Source: Palaemon carinicauda
Lineage: Eukaryota; Arthropoda; Malacostraca; Decapoda; Palaemonidae
NCBI RefSeq assembly: GCF_036898095.1
Contig: NC_090765.1
Span: forward strand, 33,628,007 to 33,692,006
Direction of reading: 5' to 3'
DNA: 64,000 bases
Part shown: positions 12,701 through 21,163 of the stretch, piece after piece
Position numbering within the stretch: position 1 is the first letter of the stretch
Layout of the letters: each line of letters starts with the position of its first letter
The notes under the pieces: model-generated
Told to the model about the DNA's origin: nothing
Seen by the model: only the letters and a program-made list of their open reading frames with translations
Database searches by the model: none
Position numbers and translations under genes: made by a program

Positions 12701-15700
12701 TGTCAACATAAATGTCTGCCGTATCTGTTCTTTTTTCTTTTCTTGATGAAGGAACCTATTCTTGTAAAGTACAGTACTTCTATTTACTCAAACTCTGGTT
12801 ACACATTCAAACCCTACAGAGAGTAGGGCGTGCTGCAAAAACAAATGTTGTTAAGACAGTTGGTAGGACCAAACAAAAATATATACATACCCCTTAAACA
12901 TATACATTATGCTTGCAAAACATTTAAACCTATTTAAGAAAAATTGAAATCTTTACAGTGAATAAAATGTTATAGTACAGTACTGGGGCAGAATATCAGA
13001 CATTATGACAAAAGGGAATTGATAATGGGAGTTACTTTAAAACATATATAACCCAAGCTAGTTATATGTGGAAATGGTTTATATTTTTCCCAATTATTAT
13101 TAATTTTTTCCACGACGACCTTCACAGCCCACTACAGTACCTGCAAGACGTGACCCACAGGAGGCTCGATACGTTTTCTATCGACCCTGTGGTAGCTGCA
13201 CAACAGCTGGTTTAAAACCTCAGGCTCCTTAATGGACAAGTAGCAGAAGGTTGAGGGCATTGTTACCCGGTCTTAGTCTGCATGAATGAAAAGGTATGTC
13301 TGGCTCTTATTCTTTTCTTCATCTTCCCTCTCCAGGGTAAAGCAGCATCCTGGGTTCTCTGCACAGCTAACCTCAAACCACTGCAGGTAAACCATGTTTC
13401 CTTGTGTTCCTAGTATTAAGCTAATACTGTCACGTCCCAATACCCTGACGAGGTGGTATTGGGAGAGTCCTAGCCTAAGTTTCCATCTAAAGGACTACAG
13501 GTCAACTTCCTAGGACGAGTCACACTTTATACCTTCACACACAGCTTACGTAGGCCACAGCCCTTGCGTAGCAAGGTACTAGCGAGGTGCAGGGACTCCT
13601 TATTGTTGAGTGCTGACACACTCAAATACTGAGTCCCCGGGCAAAGCCAAAAGCCAGTACTGGCCGGGACTTTCCACCCACCCCTATTAAATAGCGTGGT
13701 TTGTATGTCAGTTACGGAACAAATGACAAATTTGTAGATAATTTGTATTTTTCCTAACTATAAAAACCTTAGCTATTTAATCAAACTTGCCCGCCAGCCC
13801 TATCCCCCTTGAAATCCTACCTCTAAGCAATGTGAGCTCAAGCACAGGTGTGTGTGAGGGGGGGCTAGCAAGCTACCCTCCCTACCCCCCGCTAACTAGC
13901 GGTGGGGTAGTAAACCCTCGTTAAAATTCTAATGGCTCGTCATTTCAGCTACGCCAAAAGTAATAACTCCTATTAAATAGCTAAGGTTTGTATAGTTAGG
14001 AAAAATACAAATTATCTACAAATTTGTCAAATTTTGAGAAGCAGGGCCTATCGTTTTTGGAAGGGTAACTGATGGGATTGAAATTGGAGTAATTGTACTT
14101 AGCTAAGAGCTATTGCTCAGAGAGATTGCTTCAACTGAAAAGGAATATTATTTGACCATAAAAAGAAACCTTTTCTGACACAGCCTACGAAAATAATTGG
14201 CGGGCCACCCTTAAATTTGCACTCTTTGGTGTTGCCCTAACAGTTCCTCCTTTACTTAAATCAGACGGCTCTGTCACTCACTGCCCAAAGGAAAAGGAAA
14301 TTCATTTTGGTTGATGTGTTTGACAGTAAAAAGAGTAGTGAGTAACTTAATCTTCCTCATTCTAAATTTCATGAGACTAAACTAACTTGTTTAGCTTTTC
14401 AGTGTCGTGAAACTAAATCACTGTTGATGGATCTTGATGCTACAGGTGTATATCCCAATAGTATTTTTCCTTTTTTTTTTTTTTATAAAGACTTCTGATT
14501 TGTTAGTTCCTATATTGTCTGTTATTTTCCTCAAGTTAGCAAGAAGGGGTTCCTTTTGGCCTTGGAGAATTGGCAATGTTACTCCATTAGGTGAATATGT
14601 TTGTGGTATCTCTAGCTATGCTAATTGTGTGCAGTTTCCAAAACTCCCATATTATCTAGAGATTTTAATGTATTTTGGCAAAACATCAAAATGGGTATGC
14701 TGAAGGTAATCATCTGTTCCCTAGGTTGCAATTTGGCTTTTGTAAAGACCTTGGAGCATGTGATGCTTTTCTTACAGTTTCCAATGCTACACAGAAATTC
14801 CTAAATTGTGGTCAGGAAGTTCATATGATTGACCTTGATTTTAGTTTTGCCTTTAACATTATTTATTATAGGAACTCTTTGTTTTTAAACTCAAACATTT
14901 GGGAGTGGGTGGGTCTTTTCTTTGTATCATTATTGACATTTGTTGAGGTAATGGATTTCAAAGAGTTGATGAACAACATAATGAGTATAGGAATGTGATA
15001 TCTATTGTTTCTCAGTGCAGTGTTCTTGTCCCATTTCTTTTTATAATGCAGTATGTATTTGATTTGGCCCAAGAAAATAGCTTGTTGCATATGCAGATGA
15101 TGCTACTCTCTTTACCTCAATTCCATCTCCTGAATGTAGATCTGGGATTGCTGAATCCTTTAATAGAGATTTAGCTAAAATTAGTGCATGGTGCAAATTA
15201 TGGGACAGGAAGTTGAACCCTAACAAAACTAAAAGTATAGTTATAAGTAGTTTGAGGACAGTGGCTCCTCAGCATCCAGATCTCTGCATTGTTAATGCTT
15301 CTTTAATTCTTCATGGCTCCTTTAAAAGTTTAGGTGTGAGTCTTGGTTGCCAATTTAATTTTGAAAAACACATTCGGTCTTTTTCCTCTTCAATTCCACC
15401 AAAAATTGGCTTATTGAGAAAGTATAAAGATTTTCGGTGATCAATCTATTCTGAAAAGTTGCTTTAATTCTTTCAATCTGCATTGTTTCAAGTATTGTAC
15501 TCCTGTTTGGTCTTCAGATGCTGAATCTTTTCTGAATATTTTGGACAAAACTTGCCGTCTATTAAATGTCCTTACTCTTTGAATGACAGAGATATGTAAA
15601 AAGCATAACATGATAATAGACTTTAAAAAGAAAATAAAAAGCAAAAACTACTTGAACCAATAGGAAGTAGTTTAAAATGTACCAAACCCCACTCCCAATG

Positions 15701-17188
15701 GTATACTGTATGCACAACTAAGCAAAGATTTTTTTAAGAGGGAAAATTACATAAAAAATAATGAACAATAGTTGAAATGGAAATAAGAAATTGTTGCACA
15801 ATAGCCAATTCTTTCCAACCTCCAACAACAGAGCTCTTAAATGTGTACTTTGGCAACCACTACTACAGTATTATGTTTTACATACCCTGTAAATAAAGCA
15901 AAGTTACCTTGTAATGAAGCAAAATTAAAATATAACTAATAGAAAAGCTAAATTGATTTAAGAAATTACATAAAAAGGTGCTGATTAGCTGACGTTCAAC
16001 AGAGTGAAAAGGACCTCAAGATTAGAAATGGGAAGCGTAATGAACCCAAAGCTCAAAAAATTAATATATCCATACTGTGAAGACAACAGTATCGTTCAAG
16101 ATTATGGGAATCTTGGACTTGTAACGTTGAATCTTTATATTTTTACAGTTGTATGGTACTGTATTTGAAATTATGTATTTAAGGAAACTTTATTATGATA
16201 GCACAATCCTATCATTTTGAAGTTTGTTTGTTAAGCTGACCAAAGTTTATTGGAACAGACTTGTAGTACATAAAAAGATTATATATTTTCTTGCTATATA
16301 TTAATTTCATGATTATATTTATGATATAATATACCTTTCTTAATGTAAATGAAGAATTTTTAAACAAAAGTTCATGATTCTAATATTTTCTTATCAACTT
16401 AACTAAATCATAGTTGCTAGTGGCTTGATTTATGGTCATGTATTTGGTATAATGGAAACTAAAATTTATTTCTTTTTGTTTTTTACAGCAACAGGTACTG
16501 TTTTATTTAGCACTGCTAGTACGAGCTGAAAAATCCACCGATAATGTAAAATTACTTCCATTGTTCATGGTAAGTTTTGAAACAGAGATATTTTCATTTG
16601 ATAGTAAGCAGGTCTGTCATCTCCTGACTTAATCATCATCCTTCTGCTTTTATTCCATTTTCTTTTCTATTAGCTTGTGTTTGAAAAGAACATTAGGTCC
16701 TTTTTCGTTTTTATTAGCTTGGGTTTAGAAAAGAGCATTACAAAAGGTCCTTTTTTTTTGTTAGTTTGGGTTTAGAAAAGAGCATTAGGTCCTTTTTCTT
16801 TCCTATAAGCTTGGGTTTAGAAAGGAGCATTAGGTCCTTTCTCTTTTTTATTAGCATGGGTTTGGAAAGGAACATTAGGTTCTTTTTTTCTCTTCTATTA
16901 GCTTGGGTCTAGAAAAGAGCATTAGGTATTTTTTCTATTCTATTAGCTTGGGGTTTAAAAAAGAGCATTAGGTCACTTATCCATTTGGTTTTTGTAATGA
17001 ATTAGATATAACTTATCTAAGCTAGGAAAGAAGTGTATATACATCAATTTAGGTAGTCTTAGTACCGTTAATTTTTCTTTTCTTATTTCTTGCAGAACAC
17101 ATGGCCACGGTTAGCATGTCTGCAGCAAATATACTCAGCTTGTCAAGAGGTTTTACTCCCTGATAAATCCAAACTAAAAAGGTTGTAA
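720..17188 (+). CDS. PIGH: PIGH, GPI-GlcNAc transferase subunit H (spliced, 5' exon missing)
   Basis: Subunit of the ER-membrane complex (with PIGA, PIGC, PIGP, PIGQ, PIGY) that transfers GlcNAc from UDP-GlcNAc to phosphatidylinositol, the first step of GPI-anchor synthesis. Four exons join in phase: 720-894, 4304-4431, 16489-16569 and 17096-17188, giving 158 residues; vertebrate PIGH is about 188, so about 30 N-terminal residues lie left of the window. Visible in order: a hydrophobic hairpin (two membrane-associated segments, first exon), then the conserved PIG-H domain with ETLLVVAGLGVQ, a DVIDIIIAETI stretch and a C-terminal WPRLACLQQIYSACQEVLL block. These match my knowledge of human PIGH (ETLLIIDSLGIQ; PRLDCLIEIYRSCQEIL). 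All junctions are GT-AG. The third visible intron, about 12 kb, carries a full-length DIRS element and a LINE remnant. The stop overlaps a perfect donor motif, so the C-terminus is not certain. Confidence 0.9.
921..3060 (+). mobile_element. Decayed DIRS element C (left terminus and gag)
   Basis: It begins with TTTATTCCGGCACT, like the left ends of elements D and E, followed by an inverted-terminus segment with CCCTCCGCTAATTAAAGGAGG. At 1674-1715 the text GGCCTTCCTTGGGGCTCGTG matches the gag of elements A (5710) and B (37780). Frames are broken throughout and no RT or recombinase was recognised. It lies within a PIGH intron. The right boundary is approximate. Confidence 0.55.
3520..3597 (+). 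repeat. (CT)n microsatellite
   Basis: Uninterrupted CT dinucleotides of about 78 bases in a PIGH intron. Confidence 0.97.
3681..3752 (+). repeat. (CT)n microsatellite with one interruption
   Basis: A second CT tract of about 72 bases, broken once by TTT, 84 bases after the first. The two flanking sequences differ, so this is not a simple duplication of the locus. Confidence 0.95.
4304..4431 (+). CDS. PIGH: PIGH exon (start of the conserved PIG-H domain)
   Basis: The acceptor is TTTCATTCAG ending at 4303; the donor GTAAGT starts at 4432. Two bases complete the split codon from the previous exon (Glu), then TLLVVAGLGVQTT, a serine/glycine turn, and DVIDIIIAETITM. It ends in phase 0. This is the most diagnostic exon for PIGH. 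The open frame extends on both sides (3931-4500), but that is intron read-through. Confidence 0.9.
4948..5150 (+). repeat. Left inverted terminal repeat of element A
   Basis: Starts TTTGTTCCATAAGTGACATA. Positions 5001-5160 are the inverted counterpart of 13800-13985 (shared GACGAGCCATTAGAATTTTA and CACACACCTGTGCTTGAGCT blocks). In DIRS elements these termini template circular replication. Confidence 0.85.
5262..8888 (+). pseudogene. DIRS gag of element A (broken)
   Basis: Structural gene upstream of RT. The ATG at 5262 (MRKCPGLPDRPCGTFMSAV) is chosen because the start region matches copy B at 37323. Near the N-terminus is a cysteine cluster C-x2-C-x4-C-x5-C-x2-C (CPYCRGQWCDRTNKCGEC), then a basic KK-rich stretch and a long Ser/Pro-rich segment. 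From 6450 to 7250 the frame consists of RQRSPAR-type repeats. The C-terminal third has HAFWQVLTLMRTLNGF, KPSKASAALPWSQG and a basic tail KGKKSSRGGKNPRGSG. Lesions: TGA at 6765-6767 with a frame change through the repeats, TAG at 7461-7463 (CAG in copy B) and TAA at 8448-8450 (GAA in copy B). Confidence 0.8.
6450..7250 (+). repeat. GC-rich SR-like coding repeats in DIRS gag
   Basis: Imperfect repeats of GCGCGCCAGCGCTCACC and relatives, encoding RQRSPAR units; a 66-base unit is duplicated almost exactly at 6473-6605 (SPLADISAKARQ twice). Base composition is far more GC-rich than the surrounding host DNA. The same kind of block occupies 38480-39560 in element B. Confidence 0.85.
8902..10794 (+). 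pseudogene. DIRS reverse transcriptase and RNase H of element A (broken)
   Basis: RT: WRPVIDLSALNKFVKQTPF, LDLKDAYFQIPVHPSSRKYL, then the catalytic LLHYLDDWLILV and a connection region. RNase H: LHINLLEMKAVFLALQQF, VVLSDNNTVVAYINKQGG, ARFIPGKRNVLADSLSRA, i.e. the retroelement RNase H catalytic Glu and Asp motifs. A TAG replaces a Lys codon at 9205-9207 (FLVK*VSGGWRP), and a frameshift near 9660-9684 moves the frame before YLGMIIDTNLHKAF. The end of the RNase H frame overlaps the recombinase frame, as usual in DIRS. RT type and order (RT-RH then YR, no integrase) exclude Gypsy. Confidence 0.85.
10554..13214 (+). pseudogene. DIRS tyrosine recombinase of element A (broken, interrupted)
   Basis: Recombinase that would integrate the circular DNA form. 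The frame overlaps RNase H from about 10554 (RLETIQHLLAERGF), then TAA at 10848. The core-binding domain is at 10863-11285: SVYQAKWKVFCGWCRGRDIS, AIAEFLVYLREEMRLSVSAV, KGYRSAVSLAF. TGA at 11283-11285 replaces the position expected for the first catalytic arginine (ALASAK*VGELHGLSYDI). A further TAG follows near 11429. A 1408-bp insertion (11706-13113) separates LQAGVWKHQT from FTAHY, with the C-terminal THRRLDTFSIDPVVAAQQLV and stop at 13212-13214. The same DPVVAAQ tail occurs in element D, and close variants occur in element E and remnant F. Confidence 0.8.
11706..13113. mobile_element. Unclassified 1.4 kb insertion inside the DIRS recombinase gene
   Basis: Between two halves of a codon-level continuous recombinase frame lies AT-rich DNA with no recognised coding region. 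The pentamer GACGA at 11701-11705 is repeated at 13114-13118, and removing insert plus one copy rejoins the frame, which suggests a 5-bp target duplication. Ends read TGTAGTGG...TTCCAC. No transposase or LTR-type gene was recognised. Confidence 0.55.
13681..13790 (+). repeat. DIRS internal complementary region of element A
   Basis: 13681-13720 is the reverse complement of the element's left end (AGCGTGGTTTGTATGTCA versus TGACATACAAACCACGCT at 4961). 13722-13790 is the reverse complement of the right end (TGACAAATTTGTAGATAATT versus 14009-14028). The two meet at GAACAAATGACA. This is the hallmark DIRS structure that templates the circle junction. Confidence 0.85.
13790..14029 (+). repeat. Right inverted terminal repeat of element A
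   Basis: Inverted relative to 4948-5150. The final segment TTAGGAAAAATACAAATTAT then TTTGTCA is shared with element B (41261-41296), with related versions in D, E, F and L. Confidence 0.82.
14110..15585 (+). pseudogene. Decayed LINE reverse transcriptase
   Basis: Several short + frames line up as one non-LTR RT: ALTVPPLLKSDGSVTHCPKE, FFIKTSDLLVPILSVIFLKL, RIGNVTPL, LQFGFCKDLGACDAFLTVSN, MIDLDFSFAFN, the catalytic VAYADDATLF, WCKLWDRKLNPNKTKSIVIS and a late segment with YCTPVWSSDAESFLNILDKT. It is broken by frameshifts and stops. The clade is probably Jockey/CR1-like, but that is uncertain. It sits between element A and the next PIGH exon. Confidence 0.75.
15586..16488. other. PIGH intron, no gene recognised
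   Basis: AT-rich intron sequence up to the PIGH acceptor at 16487-16488. I see no coding segment, repeat family or RNA gene. Confidence 0.6.
16489..16569 (+). CDS. PIGH: PIGH exon (27 codons)
   Basis: The acceptor TTTTTTACAG ends at 16488 and the donor GTAAGT starts at 16570. The exon is 81 bases, phase 0 at both ends, and encodes QQVLFYLALLVRAEKS followed by VKLLPLFM. This corresponds to human QKVIYYLCILLKD...VVPVF. It lies about 2.5 kb after the DIRS element in the preceding intron. Confidence 0.9.
16672..16990 (+). repeat. Tandem repeat of about 50 bp in the last PIGH intron
   Basis: About seven imperfect units containing TTAGCTTGGGTTTAGAAAAG then AGCATTAGGTCCTTTTT. They lie between the last two PIGH exons, ending about 105 bases before the acceptor. 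Confidence 0.85.
17096..17188 (+). CDS. PIGH: PIGH last recognised exon
   Basis: The acceptor TTTCTTGCAG ends at 17095. The exon encodes NTWPRLACLQQIYSACQEVL, then LPDKSKLKRL and TAA at 17186-17188. The homologous human protein ends a few residues further on. The stop sits inside GTAAGT (17185-17190), a perfect splice donor, so the transcript could instead splice here into a further short exon. Confidence 0.85.
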   Translation, partial: NTWPRLACLQQIYSACQEVLLPDKSKLKRL

Positions 17189-18460
17189 GTCTTCACTATT
17201 TTATGTAAAGTCATTAGTTTTGAAGAGCTCATAACAATATTTTCTGTTGGTACTACCAGTAGTTACTGTAGGGAGTGGGAATGTAAGCATTGCATGCTCT
17301 TGTAGGGGTTATTATGTCATCTCATTGAACTTTCCTCGACTGTAATTGTATGCATGGCACTCCAGAAGTATGATTTATGAGAGAAAGCTGTGTATCGGAA
17401 TATAAAGAAATTTTGGACATTAACGCTACTTAAATTTTAGGACTACTGTATTTTATTTTGTTCGTAAGAATATTTGTCCAACTTGACTGCTACTGTATGA
17501 AGACCAATGCATTTTCAGAAAAGATATCTACTTAGTAAGACACTTCCCTGCTATAACAAGAAATAAATGTAAAAGTATTATGACTGAGTGCAACATACTA
17601 GTTGAATTAGAAATTCATAAAACACTAAATCAGATTATTTTCTGCCGTGTCATATGCACTACTTAAATATCCTTGTTATGAGGGAATCATTCATGGATGA
17701 ATGATTTATATGTTCATATATTTTATAAGAGCAGATTATTTTTTATACCCATTGGGGAATAGAAGTTCCAGATTAGCTCAAAAAGTAGGTTTACTGGTTC
17801 CTATGAAGAGTTTTCACTGAACTCTTCATGAGTTGTACTGAGAGATGGCTTCCCTTATGAGTTATGTCATTTGATCTTGAAGCTGGAACTGAAAAATTAT
17901 GATGTACTTTTAAGGCTTTTATGATGTTCTAAAAGAAGTCTTTGCATATGAGTTGTAGTAATATTTACTTTGACAAAATCATTTTGATAATTGAAGAAAA
18001 CTTTAAAGAAAATCAAGCCTTAGAAATGAAAAGGTGTTACTTTGGATCAAATGTAGCTTATTCAAGAAACTGGTTTGTTTCTTGAAATATAGGTACTAAT
18101 TAACTTTAACTGATTCCATCACCATTGGATATTCATATAAAAACAAGAAAAGTTTAGCTGGAAGACATGCCAAAAAGACACTTTGTTAATTTGTTTTTTA
18201 ACACACCTTGTTATATATTGTGAAGGTATATATTTGGCAAAAATGCAGTGAATCTATTATAAGAAATTAATTGGACACATAGCAAAATAGAGAAATCTTT
18301 TGTAATGGTGTTTATAATGTTTTAAACCTCATTGCATTTTAGTTAATGAGGTTCAAAAAGAATTCAAAAGCCTTACTATTGGCAGGGAGTGTATGATACC
18401 ATTTTCACTGGTGTTAGATTTACCTTGTTCCTTTAGTTAAGCTGACCAATTTCCTGAAAA
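17189..18460. other. Downstream of PIGH, no gene recognised
   Basis: AT-rich sequence that would hold the PIGH 3' UTR. Several AATAAA-like words exist, but none can be singled out. No other feature was recognised. Confidence 0.5.
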
Positions 18461-18465
18461 AAAAT

Positions 18466-18737
<272 letters not shown>

Positions 18738-18768
18738 AACTATAATATAAAATAGTCTATACTGTATA

Positions 18769-20097
18769 CAGTGATACCTCGGTACTCGACCATAATCCGT
18801 TCGAGATCCGTGTTCGACCTCCGATTTGTTCGAGTACCGAATTTTTTTTCCCCATAAGAAATAATGGTATATATTCTATTCCGTTCCCAAGCACTCGAAC
18901 AGGCCCAAAATATTAATAAAACGTGTACCTAAACAACAATAATTATCTAAATGTGTATGAAATTGGTCAGAAAATCCTATAAAACAATTTTAAACCATTT
19001 ACTGTACTAAAATAAAACAATTTTAAACCATTTTCTGTACTGTAGTGAACATACCTTTGAGCAGCGGTTCGATGGCATACAGGGATGGATGTGGAGAGGA
19101 TGGAAGGGGGAGGTTACTGCTTGGAAGGAGAGTCCCCTTCCATGATGTGGCGGGGTAGTTCTCCTTCAGGAGTTGTTTCTCTCTCCAATGAAAGGGTGGG
19201 CAGATCTATTTCAGGGGTTTCTTCTCTTCTTTGTCTCTTCTTTGGAGGAGAAACAGGCTTTGATGTAGCAGCTTTCTTTTCTTTTGTGAAAAACTGGTCT
19301 ATTGTTAATTGTTTCTTCCTCCTCTGCAGTATTCTTCGAAAATGATGAATACCTGTTCTATTACGAATACCTGTTCTATTACGAAACTTTTCAAACCAAC
19401 CCCTGCTCGCTTTAAATGTAAATGAATCACTTTCACTGGTACTCGGACTTTTCTTCACTAATTCTTCATAGATATGCAACGCTTTTTCACAAATGAACGC
19501 TTCACTAACACTTTCCCCGGCCAACTGTTTTTCTTTAATAAATATTAAAAGCAACTTTTCCATCTCCTCAATCACTTGTGGCCTTTGCTTAGTTACCGCC
19601 GTAACTCCCGTTGCAACATTCGCCTTCTTAATCATTTCTTTATGCTTTAAAAACGTAGAAATGGTCGACTTCGCCATTCCGTATTCTACCGCTAAATCGG
19701 ACACTCGTACACCATTCTCATATTTCGCTATAATTTCCTTCTTCAACTCGATCGTTGTTCGCACTGTTTTCCTCTTCTCCTTCCCCTTAACACTCATTAC
19801 TTTCTTGGGACTCATTATGAAAGCTAAAAAAGCAATTAAAAGCACTGAAAATCACTAAATCACAACGAATGCTGATCGCGCGTTGTCTGAGTGACGCTCT
19901 CGAGAGAACTGATGCTTCCCGAACAAGCGAGAGTGGCCGAGATGGCGCGATCATCACAAAGCCCATGCGGTCGTCACGTGTTCGGCTGGTCGAGTACCGA
20001 ATTTTTGGTCGAGCACCGCAGCAAAAATTTCTCGAAAATTTTGGTCGAACTCCGAATTGTTCGAGTATAGAGTCGTTCGACTACCGAGGTATCACTG
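18769..20097 (-). mobile_element. pogo/Tigger-type DNA transposon, internally deleted
   Basis: Ends CAGTGATACCTCGGTACTCG at the left and its inverted counterpart ACCGAGGTATCACTG at the right, flanked by TA on both sides (18767-18768, 20098-20099), the target duplication of Tc1/mariner-pogo elements. It contains the N-terminal half of a transposase on the - strand. At 1329 bp it is about half the length of an autonomous Tigger, with the DDE catalytic region missing. Confidence 0.88.
19114..19815 (-). pseudogene. Tigger transposase, N-terminal DNA-binding part
   Basis: The likely start is MSPKKVMSVKGKEKRKTVRT at 19815. The HTH_psq/CENP-B-type N-terminus includes IELKKEIIAKYENGVRVSDL and YGMAKSTISTFLKHK. 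The second CENP-B DNA-binding domain follows (EEMEKLLLIFIKEKQLAGES; ASRGWFEKFRNRTGI). An 18-base tandem duplication gives RNRTGIRNRTGI. After that the frame passes into a Lys/Ser/Pro-rich tail (TIDQFFTKEKKAATSKPVSP) and ends without the DDE nuclease. It probably binds DNA but cannot catalyse transposition alone. Confidence 0.82.
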
Positions 20098-20099
20098 TA

Positions 20100-21160
20100 T
20101 ATGTTTGGCTGTAAATATGAATAAAACATGAGGTTATTTATTATAGGCAAGAATTATAAATCGAGGAATTACGTATGATACATGGTAAAAATATGGAAAG
20201 GCTGTTTGAAGCTAACAGGGTTAATAATAGGCATCTCAGTTTTCATTTCAATTATTAATTATTAGTCCACAGCAATAAAGTATATTGAAGAGCAAAATCC
20301 CCCCAAAAAAAGTTATTTTGTATATGAAAACTACTTTCGTGAATCATTTTAGTTCAATGAGTGGTGGACTATGGAAATTATAGACCATTTAAATTTGAAT
20401 AATACTTTTAGAAATAATTTCATACAAATTAGTAAAATCCTTTAAAGGCAGTACATTAATGTTATTGTGTCCATTATGTTGATGTTACTTTTTTTTGCAA
20501 TTTATGCTTCCTCGTGATATGCTTGTTTTAGATATAAAATGCTGTTAAAAAAAATGATAAATTTTCAGCTTAAGGAGATATTATATATTTAGATATTTAC
20601 TGCAGAAAAGAAGCCTCAACTGAACAATGATGTAGTTTGATAATTATGCTTTTCAACATGTTTTCATAAGTTCCGTGTTGGTTTTTTCTTCTCTTTCAAA
20701 ATCAGTACTTTTTCTTGTTTATTTATAAGGTACAGCCTGCTTGGGGCAAATTTTAACAGCAATATGAAGAAGTATTTCAATGCAGGTATTGTGTTAATGT
20801 ACTAGGAGACTAGTTGTTCCAGGATTACTAGATGGATATAGTTCTTTGAACAAAGAATCTTCCTTTTGAATTTTTTAAATCTTTTAGTGACCAGCTTTTA
20901 CAGATTACAAAAATCTTATAGGATGTTCATCACACTTCTGCTAATTATTTAAATGATGGGGTAAAGTCCCTGTTTAAGTACCATCAAATTAAAATCAAAG
21001 TATATACAGCATTTGATTCATTCTGTTAACAGTTCTTACTCCAAGGGGTATTATATTGTGATGCCTCTGCTATCCTTCTTACCGCTGTTAAAAAGATAAT
21101 AGTTCTCTGGAGAGAGAAAGAAGGAGACCACTTGTGCAGCCTCTTAGCCTAAAGGAATAG
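20100..21160. other. Intergenic AT-rich DNA
   Basis: No coding region, RNA gene or repeat family recognised between the Tigger element and the LINE. Confidence 0.5.
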
Positions 21161-21163
21161 AAG

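Larger units (their letters stand above)
4948..14029 (+). mobile_element. DIRS retrotransposon A, nearly full length
   Basis: Tyrosine-recombinase retrotransposon in the large PIGH intron, same orientation as the gene. Order: left terminus (4948-5150), gag (5262-8888), RT plus RNase H (about 8900-10794), tyrosine recombinase (from about 10554, interrupted, to 13214), internal complementary region (13681-13790) and right inverted terminus (to 14029). There is no DDE integrase and no LTR. Left and right termini share an inverted segment with GGCGTAGCTGAAATGACGAG and TTTTAACGAGGGTTTACTAC. The gag, RT and recombinase frames carry nonsense and frameshift changes, so the copy is inactive. A 1.4 kb insertion interrupts the recombinase. 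DIRS elements integrate without target duplication, and none is seen. Confidence 0.88.

Noticed and set aside
11706..13113. hAT element, because TAGTGGTTTGCGGACTGTGG looks hAT-like
   Set aside because: The right end does not match and the duplication seen is 5 bp, not 8.
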